Assembly: GCF_900239345.1 (NCBI RefSeq)
Contig: NZ_OESZ01000034.1
Location: forward strand, 62,001-126,000
Length of the DNA stretch: 64,000 nucleotides
Reading direction: 5' to 3'
Source: Tenacibaculum dicentrarchi
GTDB taxonomy: Bacteria; Bacteroidota; Bacteroidia; Flavobacteriales; Flavobacteriaceae
The notes beneath the pieces were generated by a model, which worked only from the letters and a program-made list of their open reading frames with translations, did no database searches and was not told the DNA's origin. The translations under genes were made by a program, and so were the position numbers. Positions 8,938 to 18,018 of this stretch are shown piece by piece; the first letter of the stretch is position 1, and each line of letters opens with the position of its first letter.

Positions 8938-11379
8938 TTAACTATTTCCGATGCGAATTACATCCGCAAAAATTCCTGAAGCCGTAACATCTGCACCAGC
9001 TCCAGCACCTTTTATTAATAACGGATTTACAGGATATCTGTCGGTGAAAAATAAGACAATATTATCACTTCCTTCTAAATTATAAAAAGGATGATCGGCA
9101 GGAATATGCTGTAAACCAACTTTTGCTTTTCCATTAGCAAATTCGGCAACATATTTTAAACGACAGTTTTTATCGTTAGCTTCTTTAAATATATTTTGAA
9201 AATGAGCCTCAAATTTTGTTAAACTAGCATAAAAATCATCATTATTGGTTGTATTTAAGCTTTTTTCAGGTAAGAAAGCATTATTATCAATATCAGATAA
9301 TTCTAATTCATAACCACTTTCACGAGCTAGTATTAATATTTTTCTAGCAACATCAACACCGCTTAAATCAATTTTAGGGTCTGGTTCTGTATATCCTTCT
9401 TTTTGAGCTTGAGCAACAACATCATGAAAAGTAGTATTTTCATTAAAGTTATTAAAAACAAAATTTAAACTCCCCGATAAAACTGCTTGTATTTTTTGAA
9501 CTCTATCACCAGAAGCAATTAAGTTTTTAAGTGTATCAATAACTGGTAAACCAGCACCTACGTTTGTTTCAAATAAGAAAGGAGCGTTGTATTTTCTTGA
9601 TATAGCTTTTAATGTTTTATAGTTTTCTAAGCTAGATGCACAGGCTATTTTATTACAAGTAACTACGGCAATACTATTGTGTAAGTATTGTTCGTATGTT
9701 TCAGATACTTTCTGATTAGCCGTATTATCTACAAAAACAGCATTACGTAGATTGTAATCTTTTGTTTTGTTGAAAAAATCATCTAAAGTAGCAGGTTCTC
9801 CGTTACTTAATGCATCTTTCCAATTATTTAAATCGATACCATTGGTATCAAAAGTCATTTTTTTAGAATTTGCAAGTCCAACAACACGAATACTCATTTT
9901 TAAATGTTCTTTTAAGTAGTCTTTTTGTTGATTTATTTGCGCTAAAAAACGCTCACCAACATTACCAACACCTGTAACAAATAAATTAAGTTGTTTTACT
10001 TTTTCTTCAAAAAATTGTTCGTGTAAGGTGTTTAATCCTTTTTTAGCATCTTTACTATCTATTACTGCTGATATGTTTTTTTGAGAAGCACCTTGTGCAA
10101 TAGCTCTAATATTTACATTGTTTTTTCCTAAGGCGCTAAACATTTGTCCGCTTAAACCTTGATGATTTTTCATGTTATCACCAACTAAAGCTAAAATAGC
10201 TAAACCTTGTTCTACAATTACAGGTTTTATTTTTTGACGCTCTATTTCAGTTTCAAAAGCATCATTAATAGCTTTTTCGGCTTTTTTAGCATCTTCATCA
10301 TAAATTCCAACACAAATTGAATGTTCTGAAGAAGCTTGTGTAATTAATACAACACTAACATCTTTATTAGAAAGTGTTTCAAATAAACGTTTAGAAATAC
10401 CAGATACACCAACCATTCCCGTACCTTCTAAAGTTAATAAAGTAATATCTTCTATATGTGTTATTCCTTTTACTAAATTAGTGCTTTTTACATTTTTAGC
10501 AATTAAAGTACCCACATTTGATGGTTCAAAAGTGTTCTTTATTACAATAGGGATTTCTTTTTCTAATACTGGTTGAATAGTAGGAGGATAAATAACTTTT
10601 GCTCCAAAATGTGAAAGTTCCATTGCTTCTTGATATGAAATTTCAGGAATTGGAAAAGCTTGTTTTACAACACTCGGATTTGCAGTAAACATTCCACTAA
10701 CATCTGTCCAGATTTGTAATTCGTTTGCTTGTAAAGCAGCTGCATAAATAGCGGCAGTATAATCAGAACCTCCTCTACCTAATGTTGTTGGTAGTCCGTT
10801 TTCTGTTTTGGCTATAAAACCTGGTAAAACTGTTACTTGATATTTATTTTGATTAAAATAATCTTGACAGTTTTTGTTGGTAACAGCAAAATTTACTTGT
10901 GCTTTATCAAAAACATTAGAAGTAATAATAAGTTCTCTACTATCTTTATAATTAGCATTTAAAGTGTTTTTAGCAACTTCAGAAATTATATAAGATGATA
11001 AACGTTCACCAAAACCACTAATTGTAGCCATTGTTTTTGGTGTAACTTCACTTAGTAAAAAACAACCTTCTAATAAAGTTTGTAATTGATTAAATAAGGT
11101 ATTTACATGCTCCTGAACTTCAGATTGTGCATCTTTTTTAACTAAATCTGAAATTACTTCTGCATGATGTTGTGCTACTTCTTTAAAAAGAATGGTATAA
11201 TTTACATCGTTATTAGCTGCTTTATTTGCAGATGCTATTAATTTATTAGTTGTTTTGCCAAAAGCAGAAACAACAACAGCTATTTTTTCTTTAGCTGAAG
11301 CATTTGCTACTATTTTAACTACTTTACTTATTGTTTCACTATTAGCTACGGATGAACCTCCGAATTTTAAAACTTTCAT
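8938..11379 (-). CDS. thrA: Bifunctional aspartate kinase / homoserine dehydrogenase
   Basis: 813 residues, the usual length of the ThrA/MetL fusion. Residues 1-290 are the aspartokinase (MKVLKFGGSSVANSETI, LGRGGSDYTAAIYAAAL). Residues about 300-460 hold two ACT domains (LEGTGMVGVSGISKRLF and LVGDNMKNHQGLSGQMF), where end-product amino acid should bind. Residues about 465-813 are homoserine dehydrogenase, with the Rossmann start LFVTGVGNVGERFLAQI and the EGYTEPDPKIDLSGVDVARK motif. It catalyses the first and third steps of the aspartate pathway. The expected control is Thr feedback plus attenuation by the Ile/Thr leader. Confidence 0.95.
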   Translation of the reverse strand: MKVLKFGGSSVANSETISKVVKIVANASAKEKIAVVVSAFGKTTNKLIASANKAANNDVNYTILFKEVAQHHAEVISDLVKKDAQSEVQEHVNTLFNQLQTLLEGCFLLSEVTPKTMATISGFGERLSSYIISEVAKNTLNANYKDSRELIITSNVFDKAQVNFAVTNKNCQDYFNQNKYQVTVLPGFIAKTENGLPTTLGRGGSDYTAAIYAAALQANELQIWTDVSGMFTANPSVVKQAFPIPEISYQEAMELSHFGAKVIYPPTIQPVLEKEIPIVIKNTFEPSNVGTLIAKNVKSTNLVKGITHIEDITLLTLEGTGMVGVSGISKRLFETLSNKDVSVVLITQASSEHSICVGIYDEDAKKAEKAINDAFETEIERQKIKPVIVEQGLAILALVGDNMKNHQGLSGQMFSALGKNNVNIRAIAQGASQKNISAVIDSKDAKKGLNTLHEQFFEEKVKQLNLFVTGVGNVGERFLAQINQQKDYLKEHLKMSIRVVGLANSKKMTFDTNGIDLNNWKDALSNGEPATLDDFFNKTKDYNLRNAVFVDNTANQKVSETYEQYLHNSIAVVTCNKIACASSLENYKTLKAISRKYNAPFLFETNVGAGLPVIDTLKNLIASGDRVQKIQAVLSGSLNFVFNNFNENTTFHDVVAQAQKEGYTEPDPKIDLSGVDVARKILILARESGYELELSDIDNNAFLPEKSLNTTNNDDFYASLTKFEAHFQNIFKEANDKNCRLKYVAEFANGKAKVGLQHIPADHPFYNLEGSDNIVLFFTDRYPVNPLLIKGAGAGADVTASGIFADVIRIGNS

Positions 11380-11484
11380 CTTAAAAGGTATAAAAATTAT
11401 TATAAAAATATAGGTTGTTATTTATCTGTTTTTCAATTTTGAAAAAATAAATAGGTACGAAAGTGATATGTATATAATTAACCC

Positions 11485-11598
11485 CTAAAGGGTAATAATG
11501 ATAATAGAAATAATAATTGTAGAAATAATTAAGCCAACAGAATTTATCGTAGGAGCTACGATAGGTAAAGAAATGATATTTGTTCTGTTGTTTAACAC
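11485..11598 (-). CDS. Putative thr operon leader peptide (Ile/Thr rich)
   Basis: Frame of 37 codons from GTG 11598 to TAG 11487-11485. 13 codons are Ile and 4 are Thr; in the last 15 codons nine are Ile and two are Thr, ending in IIISIIIITL. Isoleucine is made from threonine, so stalling at these codons would report shortage of both, as E. coli thrL does. The GTG lies only 5 bases past the -7 box, so the messenger would be almost leaderless. The frame extends upstream to a TTG at 11625, but that lies before the predicted transcription start. No ATG is present in this frame. Confidence 0.55.
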   Translation of the reverse strand: MLNNRTNIISLPIVAPTINSVGLIISTIIISIIIITL

Positions 11599-11603
11599 TG
11601 TAT

Positions 11604-11611
11604 CAAATGTA
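11604..11611 (-). promoter_or_regulatory. -7 box TACATTTG of the thr operon
   Basis: TACATTTG fits TAnnTTTG exactly. The surrounding 17 bases AAAAAAGTTTACATTTG are the same as in front of the T9SS cargo gene at 59690, which supports it as a real promoter core. No clear -33 box was seen. Confidence 0.6.
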
Positions 11612-11658
11612 AACTTTTTTTTCAATAATCAGTGTTTTTTATTTAAAAAAAATCAATT

Positions 11659-12039
11659 TCATTTTAAATATACCCAATTATTATCTTCTTTACAGAAAGA
11701 AGAATTCTCTTTTATACTGTTTATTTTATCATTTTCTTTGAAAAATGCTTCAAACATTACATTTCCTGTAGTTTCAGAAGCTGTACCTTTATTTGTATTG
11801 ATAATTTCTAACTTTATCCATTCAACAGATTTTGTCCAAAGTAAAATTTCTTTATTTTCTTCTTTCGAAGGACGAGTGCTTGAATGATGGCTTTTATGTA
11901 AATAATCAATATTAGCTAACACAAAGGCACTGTAACGAGAGCGCATTAATTGTTCGGCTGTTATAACATTTTGAATGTTTTTATGTGCTATTTCACAACA
12001 ATCAGTATAGTTTTTAGTAGGATTACAAGGGCATTTCAT
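11659..12039 (-). CDS. YchJ-family protein with SEC-C-like zinc motif
   Basis: 126 residues. The start KCPCNPTKNYTDCCEIAH is the cysteine-rich (SEC-C-like) zinc site of YchJ proteins. MRSRYSAFVLANIDYLHKSHHSS is split here into the family signature MRSRYSAFVLANIDYL and the following His-rich turn, and the rest is an NTF2-like fold with WVYLK near the end. The function of YchJ is not settled. It follows the small unknown gene by 6 bases and ends 47 bases before the thr -7 box. Confidence 0.85.
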   Translation of the reverse strand: MKCPCNPTKNYTDCCEIAHKNIQNVITAEQLMRSRYSAFVLANIDYLHKSHHSSTRPSKEENKEILLWTKSVEWIKLEIINTNKGTASETTGNVMFEAFFKENDKINSIKENSSFCKEDNNWVYLK

Positions 12040-12045
12040 GTTTTA

Positions 12046-12444
<399 letters not shown>

Positions 12445-12516
12445 TTATGTAACATACAAAAGTACGAACTAATTATATTATTTATTTAACAGGTGTAATT
12501 TTATATAAAAAAAGCT

Positions 12517-12574
12517 AATGTTATAATTGTTAATTGAAATAATATAATGACTTAATTAACAATTATCTAACATT
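12517..12574. repeat. Inverted repeat upstream of the TonB receptor gene
   Basis: AATGTTATAATTGTTAATT and AATTAACAATTATCTAACATT are inverse copies apart from a 2-base insertion, with 18 bases between them. A 14-base perfect palindrome AACTTTTAAAAGTT follows at 12602-12615. They may form a hairpin at the end of leftward transcription or act as operators for the receptor operon. Confidence 0.6.
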
Positions 12575-12678
12575 AAAATATCTTTTTGTAAAAGTTTTCT
12601 TAACTTTTAAAAGTTTACAAATAGTAAAGTAATTGCGTGATTTGCATCAGATAATTTAACTATTGTAAAACTAAACAA

Positions 12679-15531
12679 ATGAATAAATTTAAACTTTTAT
12701 TAAGTACACTAGTAGTTCTTTTTATAAGTAATGCTATTTTTTCACAAGAAGCTAGTGTTTCAGGAATTGTAACTGATGGTAATTTTCCGTTACCTGGAGC
12801 AAGTGTTTCGGTAGCAGAAACTACAAAAGGAGTCTATACAGATTTTGATGGAAATTTTGTGATAAATAAAATGAAAAAAGGTACCATAAAATTAGAAATT
12901 TCTTATATCGGTTTTCAAACAAAAATAGTAGATGTTTCTATTGTTGGTAGTGCTAGTAAAAATATAGGTGTAGTAGCATTATTGCCTTCTGAAAATGCAC
13001 TAGAAGAAGTTGTAATTAATGGAGGAGCAAGAAGAAATAGTGAAGCAAAAGCTTTGAGTATTCAAAAAAAATCAATGAGTATTATGAGTGTAATTGCTTC
13101 TGATGGTATTGGTAAATTACCAGACCGTAATGCAGCGGAAACTGTGCAACGTATTCAAGGATTATCTATTGAAAGAGACCAAGGTGAAGGACGTTTTGTA
13201 TCGGTAAGAGGATTGCCTCCGTTTTGGACATCAACAACTATTAACGGAAATAGACTTCCAACAGCCGAAGAAGAAACGACTTCACGTGCAACAGCTTTTG
13301 ATTTTTTTCCATCGGAATTAATTTCATACGTACAAGCTGCAAAAGCATACACACCTGATATGGAATCAGATGGTATTGGTGGCGGTGTAAATTTCATCAC
13401 ACAAACAGCTCCAACTAAAAAACTTTTAAATGTAAATATTGGTGGAGGTTTTAACGAAAAATCGGGTGAACCAATTTATAATGCTTCTTTAACTATTGGT
13501 AACAAAAGTAAAGATGGTAAATTCGGATATATGGTTAATGGTTCTTATTGGAATAGAAGTTGGGGTACTGATAATTTTGAAGCACGTAGAAAAGGAGACG
13601 AAGGTGTTTTTAGAATGGAGTTAAGAGATTATAATGGAGTAAGAATTACCATGGGATTAAATGCAGCGATGGAATATAATTTTACACCTGCTCATAAAAT
13701 GTACTTTAGAGGAGTTTATGGAACTTTATCTGATACCGAAGAACATTATAAGCATAGAATTCGTTTTGATAAATTCGATTCAGGAACAAGCACTACAAGA
13801 GTAGAATTACAAAATATACATAACGAATTAATTACAGAGCTTTTTGGAAAAGAAATAGGAGGAAGACATCTTGTTGAAAACGGAAAATTCGATTGGAGTA
13901 TTGCTTCTTATGCTAATGAATTTAAATACGGAAACACGCCAACAGCTCAAGATAAAAGTTATTTTGTTGTAAAGTTTAAACAAGATGGTGTTGGTATCAA
14001 TGCTGATTATTTAGATAACAGACCAAAAGATGCTGGTGGTGCTGGTGACGATAGAGCTTATTGGAAAGCCGATGGCGGTAAGTTAGATTATAATGATACG
14101 GATGCTTTATTTGGATTTTTTAGCGACGATAAATTTAAGATGGATGCTACTAAAATGAAATTTTCAGATTTAGAGTTATACAAAATATCAATAAAAGAAA
14201 GAGATAATATTGTATCCTCATTAAATTATGAACATACTATTAATGATAATTTTAAAATTAAAGTAGGAACAAAATATAGAGATAAAGACCGTAGGGCTAC
14301 TTTTGAAGATTTATACTACGGATGGAATGGCGAAGGAGCAACACCGATGTTATCAGATTCTTCTCAGTATATTATTGAACAACCAGGTCGTGCAGATTAT
14401 TTAAATGAAATGGGTTCTAATATTCAATCAACTTTTGGACCTGTTTTATCTACCGAAGGAATGAATAATTTTTGGGCATCAAACAAAGAAAATTTAAGTG
14501 TTTTAGAAGATGATTCATCAGCTTTACAATATAATAGTGGATTAGGAAGAAATTTTGATGTTGATGAAACTCATTTATCATTTTATGGTATGGGAACTTT
14601 AAAAGCTTCTGAAAAGTGGACTATTTTAGGAGGATTAAGAGCTACAAAAACGGAAACAAAAGTATCAGGATATGTTGTTGAAAATGATGCTTTGAAAAAA
14701 TCAATAAAGACTAAAAAATATTGGGCGGTATTGCCAATGTTACACGTTAAATATTCTCCTAAAAGAGATTTAAATATCCGTTTTGCAGCAACAAGAAGTT
14801 TTTCAAGACCTAATTTTGGAGATATTTCTCCATCAGGAACTTTTATTTCTTTTGATAATGAATTTAAAGGAGGTAATCCTGATTTAAATCCAACATTTTC
14901 ATGGAATTTTGATTTATTAGGAGAATATTACTTTCAAAATGTAGGTGTTGTAAATGCAGGTGTTTTTTATAAATCGATTACAGATATTATTTATAATGAT
15001 ACTTATCAAGGAACTTATAACGGAAAAGAAGGTGTTGAATTTACGACCCCTGTAAACGGTGGAGGAGCATCATGGATTGGTGGTTTAGAATTAGGAATTA
15101 ATAGACGTTTTGATTTCTTACCAGGATTTTTAAAATACTTTGGAACACAATTAAATGCTACGTTTATGGATTCTGAAATGACAAAAGCAAGTGGTAGAAA
15201 AGTAGCGATGGCTTATCAAGCAGGTAGTTTATTTAATGCACAATTATTTTTTGAAAAAGGAAAATTTAATACAAGAATAGCCTTTAATCATAAAGGAAAA
15301 TATGCGATTGCTTATGGAGAAAGAGATATTGATGATGTGTACTACGGAAAATATAATACGTTAGATTTTTCAGCATCTTATCAAATAGGAAAAAAATGGA
15401 CAATTTATACAGACCTGAATAATATTTTAAATAATCCCCTTATTTATCATTACGGTAAAAGCCAAGACCGCCCGAAACAAGTAGAGTACTACGGAGTTAA
15501 AGGAAACATTGGTGTTAAGTTTAGTCTATAG
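12679..15531 (+). CDS. TonB-dependent outer-membrane receptor
   Basis: 950 residues. Signal peptide 1-22 ends in SNAIFSQ. Residues about 26-105 are a carboxypeptidase-regulatory-like domain (SGIVTDGNFPLPGASVSV, YTDFDGNFVINKMKKG), typical of Bacteroidota. The plug follows (AAETVQRIQGLSIERDQGEG, VSVRGLPPFW, DGIGGGVNF), then a 22-strand-type barrel ending in VKFSL. It imports a bound ligand across the outer membrane using TonB energy. The class is the one in which IRGLPP-like plug motifs occur (TIGR01782-like). No SusD partner is present. Downstream genes suggest an organophosphonate ligand, which is inference. Confidence 0.9.
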   Translation: MNKFKLLLSTLVVLFISNAIFSQEASVSGIVTDGNFPLPGASVSVAETTKGVYTDFDGNFVINKMKKGTIKLEISYIGFQTKIVDVSIVGSASKNIGVVALLPSENALEEVVINGGARRNSEAKALSIQKKSMSIMSVIASDGIGKLPDRNAAETVQRIQGLSIERDQGEGRFVSVRGLPPFWTSTTINGNRLPTAEEETTSRATAFDFFPSELISYVQAAKAYTPDMESDGIGGGVNFITQTAPTKKLLNVNIGGGFNEKSGEPIYNASLTIGNKSKDGKFGYMVNGSYWNRSWGTDNFEARRKGDEGVFRMELRDYNGVRITMGLNAAMEYNFTPAHKMYFRGVYGTLSDTEEHYKHRIRFDKFDSGTSTTRVELQNIHNELITELFGKEIGGRHLVENGKFDWSIASYANEFKYGNTPTAQDKSYFVVKFKQDGVGINADYLDNRPKDAGGAGDDRAYWKADGGKLDYNDTDALFGFFSDDKFKMDATKMKFSDLELYKISIKERDNIVSSLNYEHTINDNFKIKVGTKYRDKDRRATFEDLYYGWNGEGATPMLSDSSQYIIEQPGRADYLNEMGSNIQSTFGPVLSTEGMNNFWASNKENLSVLEDDSSALQYNSGLGRNFDVDETHLSFYGMGTLKASEKWTILGGLRATKTETKVSGYVVENDALKKSIKTKKYWAVLPMLHVKYSPKRDLNIRFAATRSFSRPNFGDISPSGTFISFDNEFKGGNPDLNPTFSWNFDLLGEYYFQNVGVVNAGVFYKSITDIIYNDTYQGTYNGKEGVEFTTPVNGGGASWIGGLELGINRRFDFLPGFLKYFGTQLNATFMDSEMTKASGRKVAMAYQAGSLFNAQLFFEKGKFNTRIAFNHKGKYAIAYGERDIDDVYYGKYNTLDFSASYQIGKKWTIYTDLNNILNNPLIYHYGKSQDRPKQVEYYGVKGNIGVKFSL

Positions 15532-15555
15532 TGGTTTAATTAAATGCAGTCATAA

Positions 15556-15577
15556 AGCCCTCAATAAATTGAGGGCT
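15556..15577 (+). other. Stem-loop between receptor and transporter genes
   Basis: AGCCCTCAA pairs perfectly with TTGAGGGCT around TAAA. There is no T run after it, so it is more likely a partial terminator or a messenger processing or stability element, lowering expression of the downstream genes relative to the receptor. Confidence 0.6.
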
Positions 15578-15599
15578 AATGATGTAAAAAAAAGAACTC

Positions 15600-16862
15600 A
15601 TGCGTTTACATTTTTTATTACAGGCTTCTATTGCAGCATTTGGTACTTATTTTTGTATGTATGCTTTTAGAAAGCCTTTTACGGTAGCAACATTTGAAAA
15701 TTTAGCTTTTTGGGGTGTTGATTATAAAATTTTATTAATCGTAGCTCAAGTTGTTGGGTATACATTATCAAAATTTGTAGGCATAAAAGTAATTTCAGAA
15801 ATGAAATCACACAAAAGAATGCTTTATTTAGTTGGATTTATTGTTTCAGCAGAATTAGCTTTGTTAGGTTTTGCAGTTATTCCAGCACCTTATAATATTC
15901 TCTTTTTATTTTTAAACGGATTACCCTTAGGAATGATTTGGGGAATTGTATTTTCTTATCTAGAAGGACGAAAAGCTACCGAATTATTAGGAGTAATTTT
16001 ATCGTCTAGTTTTATAGTTTCTTCAGGAGCAGTTAAAACAATAGGTAAAATGGTGTTAGATAAATTTCAGTTTGATGAATATTGGATGCCATTTATTACA
16101 GGGTTATTTTTTATACTTCCATTGCTGTTTTTTGCGTGGTTATTAGAAAAATTACCACCACCAACAACAGAAGATAAACTATTAAGAGCCGTAAGAAAGC
16201 CGTTAAACAAACAAGAAAGAAAGCAGTTATTTAAAAAATACGCACTGCCTTTAACTTTAATAGTTTTCTTCTTTATGTTATTAACATCAATTAGAGATTT
16301 TAGAGACAATTTTGCCAGAGAAATATGGGATTCTTTAGGTTATACCGATGCTTCTATTTACAGTATTTCTGAAATACCAATAGCAATTATTGTATTGGTT
16401 GTTTTAGGGATGATAGGTAGTATTACTAAAAATTATAAAGCTTTTATGTATTATCATTATGTGTTGATTATTGGATGTATTTCAATTTTAGTGTCAACAT
16501 ATTTATATCAACAACAAGTTATTACACCATTGGTTTGGATGGTAGTTTCAGGAATAGGACTGTACAGTTGCTATGTGCCTTTTAACGGAATTTTCTTTGA
16601 TAGAATGATTGCAACTTTTAAAATTAATGGAAACGTAGGTTTCTTAATTTACATTGCCGATGCCTTCGGTTATTTAGGAAGTATTCTGATTCTTCTTTAT
16701 AAAAACTTTGGAAAAGGAGACATTTCTTGGCTTTCATTTTTTACACAAGCATTATATTTTTTAGCATTTATAGGATTAGCAATAACAATTTATAGTTTTC
16801 AGTTTTTTAAGAAAAAATACAAAAAACCAGTACAATTAAAAGAATTAGTATATGAACAATAA
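15600..16862 (+). CDS. DUF5690-family MFS-like transporter
   Basis: 420 residues with about 12 membrane segments. The start LLQASIAAFGTYFCMYAFRK is typical of the DUF5690 family, whose YAFRKPF motif resembles the glycerol-3-phosphate/hexose-phosphate antiporters of the organophosphate:phosphate class. SIRDFRDNFAREIW after helix 6 is also family-typical. It should carry the imported compound across the inner membrane. It is 68 bases after the receptor gene and overlaps the next gene by 11 bases. An organophosphonate or phosphate ester substrate is inferred from the neighbours. Confidence 0.8.
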   Translation: MRLHFLLQASIAAFGTYFCMYAFRKPFTVATFENLAFWGVDYKILLIVAQVVGYTLSKFVGIKVISEMKSHKRMLYLVGFIVSAELALLGFAVIPAPYNILFLFLNGLPLGMIWGIVFSYLEGRKATELLGVILSSSFIVSSGAVKTIGKMVLDKFQFDEYWMPFITGLFFILPLLFFAWLLEKLPPPTTEDKLLRAVRKPLNKQERKQLFKKYALPLTLIVFFFMLLTSIRDFRDNFAREIWDSLGYTDASIYSISEIPIAIIVLVVLGMIGSITKNYKAFMYYHYVLIIGCISILVSTYLYQQQVITPLVWMVVSGIGLYSCYVPFNGIFFDRMIATFKINGNVGFLIYIADAFGYLGSILILLYKNFGKGDISWLSFFTQALYFLAFIGLAITIYSFQFFKKKYKKPVQLKELVYEQ

Positions 16863-18009
16863 ATATGATTTAATCGTTGTAGGTGGAGGAGTTTTAGGAA
16901 CTTTTCACGCTTATCATGCAGCAAAAAAAGGATTATCAGTAGCAATTTTAGAAAGAGATAATAAGCCTCAAGGTGCAACGGTTCGTAATTTTGGACAAGT
17001 AGTGCCTTCGGGAATGAATCAAAAATGGCAAAATTACGGAAGAGAAAGTTTAGCTATTTATAAAGATATTCAAAATCAGTTTGATGTTACAATTCGTCAA
17101 AATGGTACGGTTTATTTAGCTTCTAATGATGAAGAAGTTCAGTTAATTGAAGAATTACATCAAATTAATAAAAACAATAATTATACTTCAAATTTATTAA
17201 CGAAAGCACAATGTTTAGATAAATATGCAGGATTACGTGCAGATTATTGTAAGGCAGGCTTGTTTTTTCCAGAAGAAGTAACCGTAGAACCAAAAACGAT
17301 GATTCATCGTTTACATTCTTTTTTATCCGCAGAAAAAAATATTGATATTCATTACAATACAACTGTAATTAATACGGAAGAAATAAATAATGAAGTAGTG
17401 GCAACAGCTTCAAATAATATAGAGTTTAAAGCATCAAAAATTATTATTTGTAATGGGGTAGATTTTAAAACATTGTATCCATCAATTTATAATAATAGTG
17501 ATTTAGTAGTTGCTAAATTACAAATGATGCAAACCAAACCGCAAAAAAATTACACTTTAGATGGTTCTATTTTAACAGGTTCAACAATCCGAAGGTATGA
17601 GGCTTTTGAAGAATGTGCATCTTGGAATCAAATTAAAGCAAAAGAAGATCCTGATAGTTTTCAGAAAAAATATGGTGTTCATATTTTATTTAAACAAGCT
17701 ACGGATGGTTCGATAATTTTAGGAGATTCTCATGAGTACGCTAATGCAAAAAATATCGATGATTTAGGTTTTGACTTAAATGAAGATATTGACAATTTTA
17801 TGATTGCAGAAGCTAAAAAAATAATAGACTTACCAAATTATGATATTCAATATAAATGGGCAGGTTTTTACAGTCAATGTAAAGAAAAAGATATTTTTGA
17901 GTATGCTGTAAGTGATAATGTGCATGTTGTAACGGGTATTGGTGGAAAAGGAATGACAGGAAGTGCAGGGTTTTCAAAAGAAAATATCAATAAAATATTT
18001 AATAATTAA
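16852..18009 (+). CDS. FAD-dependent oxidoreductase, phosphonate-associated (TIGR03364-like)
   Basis: 385 residues of the DAO superfamily. The Rossmann motif YDLIVVGGGVLGTFHAYHAA binds FAD, the early loop NFGQVVPSG is typical of the TIGR03364 clade, and the C-terminal FAD loop is GIGGKGMTGSAG. That clade is known to sit beside phosphonatase-like hydrolases (TIGR03351) and was proposed to oxidise an aminophosphonate related to 2-aminoethylphosphonate. Exactly such a hydrolase follows 9 bases downstream. The oxidation product would be an aldehyde for the hydrolase. The precise substrate is inference. Confidence 0.82.
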   Translation: MNNKYDLIVVGGGVLGTFHAYHAAKKGLSVAILERDNKPQGATVRNFGQVVPSGMNQKWQNYGRESLAIYKDIQNQFDVTIRQNGTVYLASNDEEVQLIEELHQINKNNNYTSNLLTKAQCLDKYAGLRADYCKAGLFFPEEVTVEPKTMIHRLHSFLSAEKNIDIHYNTTVINTEEINNEVVATASNNIEFKASKIIICNGVDFKTLYPSIYNNSDLVVAKLQMMQTKPQKNYTLDGSILTGSTIRRYEAFEECASWNQIKAKEDPDSFQKKYGVHILFKQATDGSIILGDSHEYANAKNIDDLGFDLNEDIDNFMIAEAKKIIDLPNYDIQYKWAGFYSQCKEKDIFEYAVSDNVHVVTGIGGKGMTGSAGFSKENINKIFNN

Positions 18010-18018
18010 TACATAATA

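Larger units (their letters stand above)
11380..11611 (-). promoter_or_regulatory. thr operon leader with attenuator-like hairpins
   Basis: In transcript order it has a -7 box, a leader peptide frame, and three stem-loops: a perfect 8-bp stem with 3-base loop inside the peptide frame (11545-11563), a short GC stem over the leader stop codon (11477-11496), and a larger stem (11419-11453; TTTTTCAA with TTGAAAAA plus TATTTAT with ATAAATA). T-rich sequence follows before the thrA ATG at 11379. This order is what transcription attenuation needs; the exact alternative pairings were not computed. Confidence 0.6.

Noticed and set aside
11498..11887. Plus-strand open frame of 129 codons over the thr leader and the ychJ-like gene
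   Set aside because: It is opposite to a recognised protein (YchJ type) and to the leader, with composition of a shadow frame.
12638..12649. Sixth FNR-like site before the TonB receptor gene
   Set aside because: The core TGATTTGCATCA fits, but a -7 box at 22 bases would fall on the start codon and the flanking A/T are G/G; not counted in the regulon.
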